This document shows positions 41,902-53,037 of a stretch of DNA of 64,000 bases, in pieces (the first letter of the stretch is position 1; every line of letters starts with the position of its first letter). The DNA comes from Strigamia acuminata. Taxonomy: Eukaryota > Arthropoda > Chilopoda > Geophilomorpha > Linotaeniidae. Position numbers and translations under genes: made by a program. Under the pieces are notes generated by a model. That model made no database searches and was not told the origin of the DNA. It worked only from the letters and a program-made list of their open reading frames with translations. Where the stretch lies: positions 6,014,001-6,078,000 of the forward strand of contig OX442322.1 in the NCBI GenBank assembly GCA_949358305.1, written 5' to 3'.

Positions 41902-42518
41902 CTTTTTAGTTTTAACCGAGTTTGAATTACGCGCGTTGGTTAAACAGCGCCATCTACTGTGAACATTGATAACTATCGATTTGTAATCATCACAAGCATT
42001 AACACTGAGAGCACTGGATTCCGTCGTTGGAGAACTCGTTCCTGTTGTGTATCGACGACGTGCACTCTCGGCGAGCAATGCCGCGGAAACTTTATCAAAC
42101 GTGAAGTCACCGTCACTCCACTGATAAATTGCCTGTACCTGATGTTCGTAGTCTTTACGAATTCTATTTATTAGGGTATAGGCTTTCACTTTATGATTTG
42201 GTTCTTGTTTAATCGACTTTAACTCGTCCGCTGCTAATTCGACACGCGTTATGAACGTATCCACTTCTTCCTTTTCGCCACAACGAATCGTGTAAAAATC
42301 CTCGAGAATTTTGGCGTTTCTCGCGACTGACGTGGGCTCATGTAGCTTCTTTAGGTAATCCCATACCTCTTTTGATGTATCGAGTTTGAGAAGCGACGGC
42401 TTCACCTGGTCGCGACGCTGTTGCACAAAATTCCGCGCGCGCGAGCTTTCCGCTTCTCGTATTTAGCCAAGTCCGTTGCCGACGTTCCATCCGGCGGCGC
42501 TTTAATTGTTCCGTCGTG
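41902..42518 (-). pseudogene. Element G gag, second part, frameshifted
   Basis: It continues the gag N-terminus (49500-49622) after K: HDGTIKAPPDGTS and so on, until a TGA near 42402. The next register is open from 42426 and carries typical UBN2 gag (KPSLLKLDTSKEVWDYLKKLHEP, YTLINRIRKDYEHQVQAIYQW). An indel between 42400 and 42430 explains the shift. The frame ends where gypsy F begins, just before the expected zinc knuckle. Confidence 0.8.
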
Positions 42519-42523
42519 GAAAC

Positions 42524-43046
42524 TGTGGAAAATAAATGATGGTGTAAGTCCAAAACAGCATATTTGGCTTTGCCAAAAATCCGCACAGGCGGTGGCCATG
42601 TTTAATCATGGTTTTCAACTTAAGAGTGCATACAGAACAAATCATTTATATGTTACATAGAATCATTGATCAGGTGACTTATGATCACATAAATGTTGAA
42701 CATAGAACAAATCATGTAAAATGCAAACAATACGGAAATACATTTGGCATGGCATTTATAATCTTACAAATGCCAGATAATATACATAAACTTAACGCAT
42801 ATAAATACACAAATGTATTTAACAACAATGTCACTTAAATGCACGTACAGTATTCCTGCGTATTATACAAATTCGCAACTCAGGGCAGGTAATACAAATA
42901 CACTGAACAATTAAAGGCACGTTGTACTAATGGCGCAATAAACCATAAACTCGCGCCAGATATCATCGAGCAATTAACACGCTTGGTAAGGTAAACATAC
43001 TCGGACATGCAACTTATTTGCCTACAAAAGAAACCTATTTCCAACA
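42524..43046 (-). repeat. Element K 3' LTR (523 bp)
   Basis: In element sense it starts TGTTGGAAATAGG and ends TTTTCCACA. It matches 48977-49499. Confidence 0.95.
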
Positions 43047-43068
43047 TACCCCCTCTTAGCAAACAAGC

Positions 43069-46000
43069 TTACATGTCGAAAATGTTGTCGCATAATTGTG
43101 TAAGCCTCGGGCTTGCTAACCACTTCGTCAGTAAGTCAGCTGTATTGAGCTTGCCCATTACGTGTTTGATATCAAACACTTTCGCCTCGTAAAGATCGCG
43201 CAGAAAATGAAAGCGCACCTCGATGTGCTTGTTTGACTTATTCTCTACGCGATTCTTACTATATTGAATGGCGGCAGTGCTGTCCGCCATTACGCACGGT
43301 CTTAGATCGCCAAAATAGTCGCGCATAATGGGCATAGCGAAAAAACGTCGGAGCCAAACAAGTTCTCGTACACCATCAACGATGGCAACAAACTCTGACT
43401 CCATAACTGACAAAGTTGTCATTTTCTGTTTGCGGCATGACCAGGAAATTGGAATGCCGCCTAAAAACACGATGTGGCCCCCGAAACTCTTCCGCTGTTC
43501 AACATCAGTTGCGTAAGACGCATCTGTAAAGACTGATAAGAATGCACTTTTGCATCTGGACAAATTGATGCCATAGTGCTCTGTTGTCTTCAAGTACCTG
43601 AGTACTTGCATGAGCATGTTCACATGCCTTTGGGAATGGGCCTCGTTGTACTGTGAAAGTACAATTGTGGAGAACAGAATGTCTGGTCTTGTTCTCGATG
43701 CCAGAAATAACAAACTACCAATCAGTGATCGGTACGGGAATTTAACCTCAGGTATTTCATCTTTCTTAACTCCAACAATCTCAGTTCCCACTGCTCCCGG
43801 CAAACGAACACGATTGGAACCATCAACTCCGAATTGCTTGCAAAGCTTTTGAATATAGTTCTGCTGATGGATAACAATCTTGCCGTTCGACCTGTCAAAT
43901 TGGATTCCCAAAAGTAGGGTGACCGGTCCAAGGTTTACCAGTTCGAAATACTTAGCAATCCAAGAAAGTACGTCAGTTTCAATAAACTCATTTCAAGAAA
44001 ATACGACAAAATCGTCCACGTATACTATTAAAACCACATCCCGGTCCATTGTGTAGACACAATTGAAACCAGGAACCGGTCGGAACCCTATTTCCAAAAG
44101 CTTTTCATGTAGCTTTTCAAACCACATTCTTCCCGACTGGTGAAGCCCATATAATGCTTTCCCCAGTCGCCAACACTTTCCAGCGTTCTCAGCTGTTTGG
44201 AAACCCTTTGGGATGGACATTAGTTGGGGCTCATCCAAATCTCCGTAGAGATAGGCCGCTTTGATGTCGATATGTACGTCCCGCCAACCCATGAGGATCA
44301 CGAGCATACAAAAGAATACAAGGACTAACACAAAATTTACAACGGGGGAGAAAACCTCGTTGTAATCAATCCCAGGACGCTGTTTGAAGCCCTGGGCCAC
44401 GAGCCTAGCTCGGTGACGTTTAATTGTCCCTGTATCGTCCCTTTTGAGCTTGTATATCCACTTGCTTCCTAACAGAGGTTGGTTGGCTTGACAATCGACT
44501 TCTTCATAAACTTTTCTCTCTTGAAAAATGTCAACCTCCTCTTGCATTGCGCTTTTCCAATCCTCTTTGTATTGACTCTGTATGGCCTCTTCATAGGTGT
44601 TTGGTTCTAATGCGCAAAACATTGCAAAGGGATTGGGAACTTCTTGGTCAAGGGACTTGCCCGTGAAGTCAAAAAGTTCCGGATCATACTCGTGTCCGGT
44701 TTTCTCACACCAGCGCAATGCTTCTACTCGGCTTCTGATACGTGTTTTGTCGGGTGCGATGTAGTGAGCATATTTCACACCGGCATCCCTGCCTGTCAAG
44801 CGCACGTATCCTTTCACTTGCCATAAATTCATGTCTAGTTTCAATAAAGGTACCCCTCCCGCAGCAACTTGTTGTTGACCCCCTCTTACATTAGGAGAAG
44901 CCAACAGTGCTTCTTGAAACAACTCTTCGTCCTCATATTCATCTACATAATCAAATCTAGGCTCAAATTCAATCAGCTTTGGCTTAGGTTGGGGTCCCTT
45001 CAAAGGTTTTGGGGTATCTGGTAGTGGTGGCGCCACTATTGGTAAAACCAAATTATCCGGTATCAGATTAAATATCTCATTATGTGGGCTTATAGGCCGT
45101 TTGGCTGGGATTTCCTCTTGAGGTACTGGGGGACCCGTGGTTAGAATCTCTTCATCGGAATTATCTCCCATTAGGTCAGGGACTAAATCCTCATTATTAC
45201 TCATGTGTGGAATAGGAGCCCCATTGGTACTCTTCTCATACCAAAACTGTTCCTCATTGATAGTCACGTGTTTTGACGAATGTACACTATTGCGAATGGG
45301 GTCCCAAACTCTATAACCCTGAGTTTCTGTACTGTAACCCACTAGGGCCCCACACCAAGACCTCTCCTCTAGCTTGCTCTTTCTTTGTTGGCTAGGGATG
45401 TGCACGTAGCACTTTGACCCGATACAGCGCAGATGTCGAACAGATACCTTCTTATTATGTAATACATTATATGGTGATTTATTGCCCAATTTAGGATGCG
45501 GCAGGAGATTCTTAAGGTAGACAATCGTGACCACCATTTCCCCCCATAATCGTTTAGGGAAGTCACTTTCAAACATCATTGCACGTGCCCCCTCTAAAAT
45601 TGTCCGGTTTGCACGCTCGGCAATGGAGTTCATCTCGGGGGTGTACGCATTAGTGCGCTCGCACTTTATCCCCTCCTGACCCGCGTAATCATCCCAGGCC
45701 CTGGAGACAAATTCACCCCCATTGTCGGTCCTAATTGTCTTAACCTTCCTCGAGGTTCGCCTCTCAATCTCACGTTGCCACGTCTTGAAAACATCCAGAA
45801 CATCACTTTTCTTCTTAAGAATTCTAATCCACATATAGCGCGAAAAATCATCTATAATTATTAAATAAAAAGTGCCCCCTCCAAGGGATCTGGTTTTAGA
45901 CGCGCCCCAAACGTCCATATGGACTAGTTCTAAGATGTCTTTTGTGGCAATAACTCCAATAGGGGGAAAAGAGGCCCTAGTCTTCTTAGCGCGCATACAT

Positions 46001-47751
46001 GCGTCGCATTGGTTCAATTTCCCATCTGTCAATTTAACACCAAAAATGTCTGTGGACTTCTGCATTTCCAAAATGCCCGCTGTATGAAAATGACCCATCC
46101 GGCCATGCCAGTAAGAGATATCTAATGCTTTCTCCTGCTGGAGTGCATTCCCTGTTGTGTTTGCTTGCAAAAGCCCCAAGTCGTTAGTGGAATTCGCGAC
46201 CGTGTCGGTACCCGCTGCCCCTTTCGCTTGCGGCGGTGCTTTAAGCACCTCACTATACGCTGGCTTCGCACTATCACTCGCTTGCTGCGTTTCGCTCACA
46301 CTCGCTGGAGAAATTAGTGCACTCTGGTTAACAACATTAGCATTTTCAACAATATTAAGTGTGTTAGTCAATTGATCACCCACAGCAACTGCATTCGAGG
46401 GCGTCGAAACTGCAGTTGTGTTTACAGTAAGAGCCGGTATCTGACATGAACTTTTATACATTCTATCTGATTGCCGCCACGCAGTCAGTACTGGCTCGGT
46501 GATCTTCTCTTTAAACACGACCAATTTCCCATTTGCAACACGGGTGATGAAACCAGCTTCGTCTGTTCGCCCCAACGAGATTAAATTTTTACAAAAATTT
46601 GGCGCATAGAAAACGTTGCGCAATACAAATGGGTGGCCATCAGCCTTAGTAGCTGATTCCAGTCTAATACTGCCTACACCCTCAATCTTGGAGGATCCTT
46701 CTCCAAGGCGAACAGTATAATTGGTAAACGGTTTGAAATCGATAAACCCGTGTTTACAAAATGTAAAGTGGTCGGTCGCGGCGGTATCTATGTACCACGA
46801 CATGTCTTTGTGGCCCGAAGAAACAAATGAGGCAACTGGCATAGAAGATTGTTCGACAGTTTGATGAAGCGACGTGTAAAAGTTCACCAATTCTTCAGAT
46901 GCGCTGAGATTAGCCTTCTTGCCACGTGATCGACCGCGTCCACGACCACGGCCGCGCGACTGTGCGACATTTGAGCTCACTTTCTGCATCGATGCAGAGC
47001 TTTGTTGCTTCGGGGTGGGACAATCTCGCGAGAAATGGCCCCTCCCGCCACAATTAAAACAAATAAGTCCTTTTCCTTGTTGGTGTGGCTGTCCACTAGC
47101 AAAAGCTCCTGTCGACGGCACTGCAGAACTATCAGAAGATCCCACGTGGGTGCGGTTGTACTCCGCTAAAAGCCTTTCACGCACTTTTGCCGTCGTGATA
47201 TCGGCTTTGTCCCAGTGGTATATTTGTTGCTTGAGTCCTTCCCATTCTGGACCCAAGAAATCCAAATATTGAAATGCAATAAATTTGTCTTCCAAAACAA
47301 TTTCAACGTCTTTAAGTTCTGCCGCCTTTCTATCTACACGTGCCGTAAACACGACCATTTCCTCATCGGGTGCCAATTTCATTTGTAGAAATTCTCTCCT
47401 AAGCCTTGCTTGTCTAGCCATGGTCGTGGGTTGGTAGGCTTCCTTCAATGCGTCCCATGCCTTTTTAGAAGTCGCATGAGCAACAGCAACAACCTTTTGC
47501 GCTTCTGCGCAAGCTAAACAAATCGAGGAACGTGCTTTATGTTCACGTGTCTTAAAGTCACGTATCTCGCGTGGTGTGGCCGCAGCCGTTAACGCTGGCT
47601 CATCGCCCACCACGTGATTCCACGTGCCTTGCTGCTCTAGAATTAGCTGCATGTTGGTTGCCCACGATTCATAATTCGTCCCATCAAGTTTACGTATATT
47701 AGGGGCGAATGGCTTTGAAAAGTCCTCAAATTTCCAATCGCCGGCTGCCAT
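43069..47751 (-). pseudogene. Element K copia gag-pol polyprotein with one in-frame TGA
   Basis: It starts at ATG 47751 (MAAGDWKF). Gag is of UBN2 type, with zinc knuckle CFNCGGRGHFSRDC, protease WYIDTAATDHF (the DTAA form, also known from Tnt1), pre-integrase region (WHGRMGHFH...CDACMRAKK), integrase with HMDVWGAS, IRTDNGGEF and NSIAERANR, reverse transcriptase with VYVDDFVVFS, and RNase H (TDASYATDVEQRKS, MADSTAAIQYSKN). The only lesion is TGA at 43995-43993, right after the reverse transcriptase active site; the same frame then runs to 43069. Total 1,560 codons plus stop. Integrase and linker are the best match in this window for element J. Confidence 0.93.
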
Positions 47752-48957
47752 GATCAAATTTCAAAATAATACCGTAGCACAATTCACTTTGCACAAACAC
47801 TTTCACAAAAATAATCTGAAGACACAGTAAATCCACCCTAGGACAAATCTCACTAAGTGAGATGCAAAACTCTACACAGTATCCCCCGAGTTCCGACCGG
47901 ACTCCTAGGACCGCGGGACACTCGGTGGCCAGGGAAAGCCTGTGCAGAAATAGGATGGCACTAGTCGACTGACTAGAGGGTGCCAAACACACTAAAGGGC
48001 CCAAACAAAACCTTAAATAACTAATGACAAGTAATTTCGAACCCCTAAATGCACTTAAATCGATGTGAAGTTGGCAAAGTTGAGATGATTCGTGTATTTG
48101 CGGGACTGTGCGTCGCAAAACGATCCCCAAGCTGGCAGCTGGTCGCTCTCTCGTAGCACGATAGTACGCCGGGGTACAGGCTCGTGTGTGTGCGGAATTT
48201 CCTTCCTCGCACACAATCGCGATCGTTCGCGACTTCGCAATTGCCGTTGTGCAAATTGCGGCTTTTCCAGTGGATGATATGAACGTTTCACGTTCGTAAA
48301 TGCTCCTGGGAGTGTCCACGGAGCTTCCAAGCACGTTGTCGAAGCGTGTGCGCGAAGAAACGTACGTCGTACGTCGTTGAATCGCCGCTAAATTGCCGAC
48401 GATCTCCGTGCGCTTGAAATGACGAAAATCTGGTCGAATTCCGTTGAAAACCAGCGCGAAAACGATCCAAACAATAAATATGTTCATTAAATAAAGTAAT
48501 CCTCACCGCTGAATGTCCAAATCAATCCAAAAACCACGATAAATGTGTGTTGATACTGCGCAAACACTTATAAGACGGGCGCCGCCATCTTGGATTTCGG
48601 AAAAGACGGTCTCGGTGAAAATGCACAGTCCAGCATGGTTTAACAGTTTCCAACTGTTAAATAATCAAAAAGAATGTTAATATATATTATATCCACCGCT
48701 GTCGGCAAAAACGCTGTGGTTCCAGCGCCGAAAAACGCTTGAAAACCGTCCAAAAACGAATAATTCCGTCGTTGCCGCCCCGAACTTGGCTTCGCTGCTA
48801 AACGACGCACTTCAGACGTTCGTCGATGCCTGGTTTCTGTCTCTACGGTCCGCCCGGGTCGTGCGCGATGTCCGTGGTTGCCGAAAATATGCGTTCCTGG
48901 TCAGAATTTCGGGCTGAGTTCGAATTTGGCCACGAAACTCACGCTGGACTTACAGAG
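47752..48957 (-). promoter_or_regulatory. Element K leader
   Basis: An untranslated leader of about 1.2 kb lies between PBS and ATG. It contains a YY1/Pho-like CCAAGATGGCGGCGCCC (about 48579-48597, minus) and the conserved three-hairpin block. Short open frames here have no recognised similarity. Confidence 0.6.
47847..48010 (-). ncRNA. Conserved leader RNA element, copy in element K
   Basis: In element sense it begins TTTTGTTTGGGCCCTTTAG. Hairpins: CTAGTC-AGTC-GACTAG (47961-47976) inside an outer TGGCA/TGCCA stem (47956-47985), CGGTC-CTAGGA-GTCCG (47898-47913, one mismatch) and ATCTCACT/AGTGAGAT (47847-47863). Order and the AGTC loop match C, D and J. Confidence 0.75.
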
Positions 48958-48975
48958 AACCATCCTCTGCTACCA
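48958..48975 (-). other. Element K primer-binding site
   Basis: In element sense TGGTAGCAGAGGATGGTT follows the 5' LTR by one base; it is the complement of the initiator tRNA-Met 3' end. Confidence 0.9.
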
Positions 48976-48976
48976 A

Positions 48977-49499
48977 TGTGGAAAATAAATGATGGTGTAA
49001 GTCCAAAACAGCATATTTGGCTTTGCCAAAAATCCGCACAGGCGGTGGCCATGTTTAATCATGGTTTTCAACTTAAGAGTGCATACAGAACAAATCATTT
49101 ATATGTTACATAGAATCATTGATCAGGTGACTTATGATCACATAAATGTTGAACATAGAACAAATCATGTAAAATGCAAACAATACGGAAATACATTTGG
49201 CATGGCATTTATAATCTTACAAATGCCAGATAATATACATAAACTTAACGCATATAAATACACAAATGTATTTAACAACAATGTCACTTAAATGCACGTA
49301 CAGTATTCCTGCGTATTATACAAATTCGCAACTCAGGGCAGGTAATACAAATACACTGAACAATTAAAGGCACGTTGTACTAATGGCGCAATAAACCATA
49401 AACTCGCGCCAGATATCATCGAGCAATTAACACGCTTGGTAAGGTAAACATACTCGGACATGCAACTTATTTGCCTACAAAAGAAACCTATTTCCAACA
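48977..49499 (-). repeat. Element K 5' LTR (523 bp)
   Basis: It matches 42524-43046 and is flanked on the right by GAAAC. Confidence 0.95.
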
Positions 49500-49622
49500 G
49501 AAACCCCACAAATTCAGCTCTTGTAATAGCAGCTGAACGTCCACCTTCCATGTTTCGTAATTCATCTTATCCAGCGGCGCAATTCCCGCGGCCGCCGACG
49601 CCGTGTTTCCTTTCGACGCCAT
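49500..49622 (-). CDS. Element G gag, first 41 codons
   Basis: ATG at 49622 begins MASKGNTASAAAG and includes the copia gag motif KMNYETWKVDVQLLLQE, comparable to LDGTNYESWATNMQ in K. It is cut by element K and resumes at 42518 in the same register. Confidence 0.85.
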
Positions 49623-49670
49623 TTTCTTGCTGAATGGTCGCTAATTTCCGTCGATTTCGGGTTTTAGCAG

Positions 49671-49688
49671 AACCACCCTCTGCTACCA
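49671..49688 (-). other. Element G primer-binding site
   Basis: In element sense TGGTAGCAGAGGGTGGTT directly abuts the 5' LTR; it matches initiator tRNA-Met with one change. Confidence 0.85.
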
Positions 49689-50547
49689 TGTAGGACACTC
49701 GGAACTATAACTTAATGCAGTGGAAAATATCGAATACCCGATGAAAGAATGTCCTATCCGCTTTATAGAGTATCGTCGCGCGGCGAGCGGTTTAGCTTTC
49801 CAACGTTGCGAGAGAATCGACGGAATTTACGTCGTCGTAACGTGCGCCGGTTGCGATGTGTATCGTACGAAAAATATAACGAAAATAATAATATTATATG
49901 TGAATGTGTGTACTCACATGTGATAAAGTTTGTTATCACGTAATAGTCCTATCCCAAATAAAGTTGTGGTTTAACACTCAAAGTTCCTTCTGAGATGTTG
50001 TGAAGTCAATGTGTAAAAGTTCAGTAACTGTCTCCAATCATTGTCTGGAAAATAGGTGATGTTCTTCAAATGTAAGCCTATTTTCATGCATGTATAATGA
50101 GGTGTTTAACACCGAAAAAGCACACAGTTGCGGGTAAAAGTCAAAAACAGAATGAATGAGTTTTATTCAAGTGACGTCATAAAACATACACACAGAACAA
50201 ATCGCTTAACAAAAAGAAATAAAGAATAAATGAGAGAAGAAATCTCTCAACTTGATGATGTCATGCCTTTGACATCATCACCACAGACTGATACATTACG
50301 AGAACGTTATCACATGGCGTGTGGCGCCCTCGTATCGCAAACAAGTAATAACACTTTAACATTTAACATCTACTAAGCCGAAATACAATAAAATCCAACA
50401 GCAAACGATCGTCACATATCCATTCATTTACCAATTCTTTAACGTTTTATACATTTCGACTAAAGACTAGATATTACCGTATTCATACAATGTTACACAC
50501 TTCAGTAATTATATATAAACGTGTAATATTTATTTTAATACACAACA
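49689..50547 (-). repeat. Element G 5' LTR (about 859 bp)
   Basis: In element sense it runs from TGTTGTGTATT to GTGTCCTACA. The inner edge is fixed by the PBS and the outer edge by the break in element I's reading frame. The partner LTR is outside the window, so the length is inferred. Confidence 0.7.
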
Positions 50548-52198
50548 GTTTCGACCTAATCCCAGGTATAGACTTGTGAGAAACAGACTTCTTCTTTGCT
50601 AAGTCACAAACGTCGCATTGTGTGATGGGCACATCCAAAATAGGAAGTCCAACGACTGCATCGCCTTTGCTCATTTCCTGCACACTTGGGAAGTAATGTC
50701 CCAGTCGCTCATGCCAAAGTCTTGCTTCTTCTGGATTTGACATCTTCTTAGTTGAGCTGATTGATTCTTGTTTCTTTTGTTCGCCCACATTAACTTTGTT
50801 GCTCTCCTTTTGTTATAATTTGTCAAAGTCGGGTTTTTAGTCACTCAATTTGATGTAGTAGAGTCTGTCTTTCTCCACTCCTTCCATCAATTGCCTTTTC
50901 CACTGTGGATCATAAATTTTGACCAAACCCGAACCAATGGCGACTCTGCATCTGGCTTCGTCAATGCATGGTCCCAACAATAAATTCCGTCTTAAGTCTG
51001 GCGCGTAATAAACTTTCTTCAATGTGATTGGAATTGTGTCACTTCCGACCAAACACATTACACAAACGTCTCCCACGCCCTGGATCTGAATTAGTGTCTT
51101 CTTATCTGCTTGACTTATTGTTCCACTTGTTTCTTTGAAATTGAAGAATTAGTTTCTGTCCTTACAGAAATGTCCTGTGGCCCCGGTGTCATAAATCCAA
51201 CAGTTGTTGGCCGCACTGCATTGCAGCATCTCCTCCTGACTTAATTCCGTGAAGAAACCCACATCTAGCATTTTATTGTCCAATTCTTCCGCGGTTTTCG
51301 TGTTTAAATTCGAGTTATTTGGTGCGAATTGCACTGTGCAATCTTTCGCCCAATGTCCTTGTTGGTTGCAGCGAAAACACGGTCCCCGTTCCGATGATCC
51401 GGTGCCATTTCCTCTGAAATTCCTTGTGTTTTTGCCGCCTCTGTAATTCGATCTTCCGCCCTTTTGTCTACCTTGATATCCTCGGTTGTTTTGACTACTG
51501 TTTCCTTGTTGTTGTTGGGATTTTGGCGAATTTTCACTGTTCTTGGTGTTGGAAGAATTTGCCCCCATGCTGAAAGCATCTATAACTGATCCCTGTCCCG
51601 AATCTCGCTTTTGTAGCGCAAGTCTTCCTTCTTCGGCGACCAATTCGGCTTCCACCTTCTCCAACGTGAAATTCGCGTCCTCCCACCGGTAAATAGCCTG
51701 GACAATCGATTGGTACTCTGCTGTCAGGTATCGAATTAACTGAAAAGCTTGATATAAGTCCTCCAATTTGTGTTTAACGTCGGCGAGCTTCTTCGCCGCG
51801 TTTCGAATCTTTGCTGCGAAGACCCCGATCGTTTCTGTCGCTGGGTCGTATTTCAGATTAAAAAATTCGTCTAACAAACGAATAATCCACGCTCTTGAAA
51901 CTGGTTTGAAGTTGGCTTTCAATGTGTTCCAAGCTTTCTTGGCGTCGTCGATCCCGCTGAGCAATTCGTGATACTGCTCCTCTATCGAATAATAAATCAA
52001 GCTGAAAGCTCTTCCTTGTTGTAGCTTGAAATCCGAGCGGTCGCGCCAAGATGCTCCAGGTGCCAATACTTCTTCTGTCCCATCGGTGAACGCCCAGCAT
52101 CCATGATGCATCAAAAGTACTTTGATTTGCTGTTTCCAGCCGTCATAGTTGGTCCTGTTCAGCAGTGTGATTTTCCTTTCTGGTTTGTCCGTATCCAT
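50548..52198 (-). pseudogene. Element I gag-pol fragment with several stop codons
   Basis: ATG at 52198 begins MDTDKPERKITLLNR. Gag, zinc knuckle CFRCNQQGHWAKDC and protease YDTGATGHFC are intact to a TAA at 51151-51149, where H has Gln. The frame continues through GDVCVMCLVGSDT to a TAA at 50839-50837 and another shortly after, then the pre-integrase segment WHERLGHYFPSV...CDVCDLAKKK, missing one codon relative to H, until the G LTR edge. The lesions at Gln positions fit C-to-T changes. Confidence 0.9.
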
Positions 52199-52692
52199 TA
52201 TGAATTAAGTGTCCGCCACTTGATAAACACTGAACACACACACACTAATTTCCTCAAAAACAATCTCAATACTGATAATCGCAACAAGGTGCAGTGTTGC
52301 GATGTTAGTTCGCTCTTAAACTAGGTTTAGTATAATAACTGGTACAACACTAAGCTAATAATTCAATAATATCGAATAATATCGAATAAACACAATAATT
52401 GTTCATGAATAGCAAATTGGTCATTAAATTTCCAGTAGTTGTGCGCCGTCTTGAATTCTCGTTCACACTTCACGTGTGGTTGGCGAGAAATACTGTCGTC
52501 GTGTCACTCTCGTAGAAACGTGGAAATAAACTCAATTTGTCCAATAATTTCCGGCTGCTTTTCCTTTGTTTTGAAATTCCTCTCGTCCGTTCTCGTTTCG
52601 TTGAATTCCCGTTCACACTTCCCGTGTGGTTGATGGGAATTTATCACCGTCGTCGCCACGTCTTTCGCCCGAAAATAATGTCACGTCGACGA
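52199..52692 (-). promoter_or_regulatory. Element I leader with two covarying hairpins
   Basis: It contains two copies of a hairpin with an inner CACAC/GTGTG stem: 52456-52489 with outer arms TTCTCG/CGAGAA, and 52604-52641 with outer arms AATTCCC/GGGAATT. The leader continues at 58611-58737 after element H. No ORF looks coding. Confidence 0.65.
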
Positions 52693-53011
52693 TGTTGAAT
52701 AGTGTTGCAAACTTCTGCAAATAGTGACAAATGTAGTGGATTGGAAAAACACATCAGGTGAAAGAAAGAGACATCATGTTAACAGGTGAGAACCAAAACA
52801 TCAAGTGATCTTTATTGATTGGTCACATGACCTCAATGCAATCAGCGCCACCTGTAGGCAGCATACAGACACTGTATGTAAACAAACATTGCGATCACTC
52901 GCGTTGGCCAAACACATACACTAACACTTAGCTACATGATAATACGCAAAGATATATATATACACATGTTGTAAAAAGTGATTGCCTAACAATATACATT
53001 ATATCTTAACA
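52693..53011 (-). repeat. Element H 3' LTR (319 bp)
   Basis: In element sense it starts TGTTAAGATATAATG and ends CACTATTCAACA. A G-rich tract (GGGGGGCCGAA) abuts it on the element side. Confidence 0.95.
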
Positions 53012-53037
53012 TTCGGCCCCCCGTATTATCTCATTCC

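Larger units (their letters stand above)
42524..49499 (-). mobile_element. Element K: Ty1/copia retrotransposon, full length
   Basis: The 523-bp LTRs (3' LTR 42524-43046, 5' LTR 48977-49499) read as identical, with GAAAC duplicated at 42519-42523 and 49500-49504. The PBS (48958-48975) is complementary to initiator tRNA-Met and the polypurine tract AAGAGGGGGTA precedes the 3' LTR. The polyprotein is open apart from one TGA. It is inserted in gag of G after codon 41. Confidence 0.95.
41902..50547 (-). mobile_element. Element G: Ty1/copia retrotransposon, 5' part only, interrupted by K and F
   Basis: In the minus direction: 5' LTR (50547-49689), PBS (49688-49671), a leader of about 50 bases, gag start (49622), interruption by K, gag continued (42518-41902), then gypsy F. 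The rest of G lies beyond F, outside the window. It is inserted in the pre-integrase region of element I: the I frame ends at the G LTR edge with GTCGAAAC. The very short leader sets it apart from the other elements here. Confidence 0.8.

Noticed and set aside
43069-47751. Domesticated host gene from element K
   Set aside because: Identical LTRs, TSD, PBS and a full set of catalytic motifs show an ordinary recent copia insertion.
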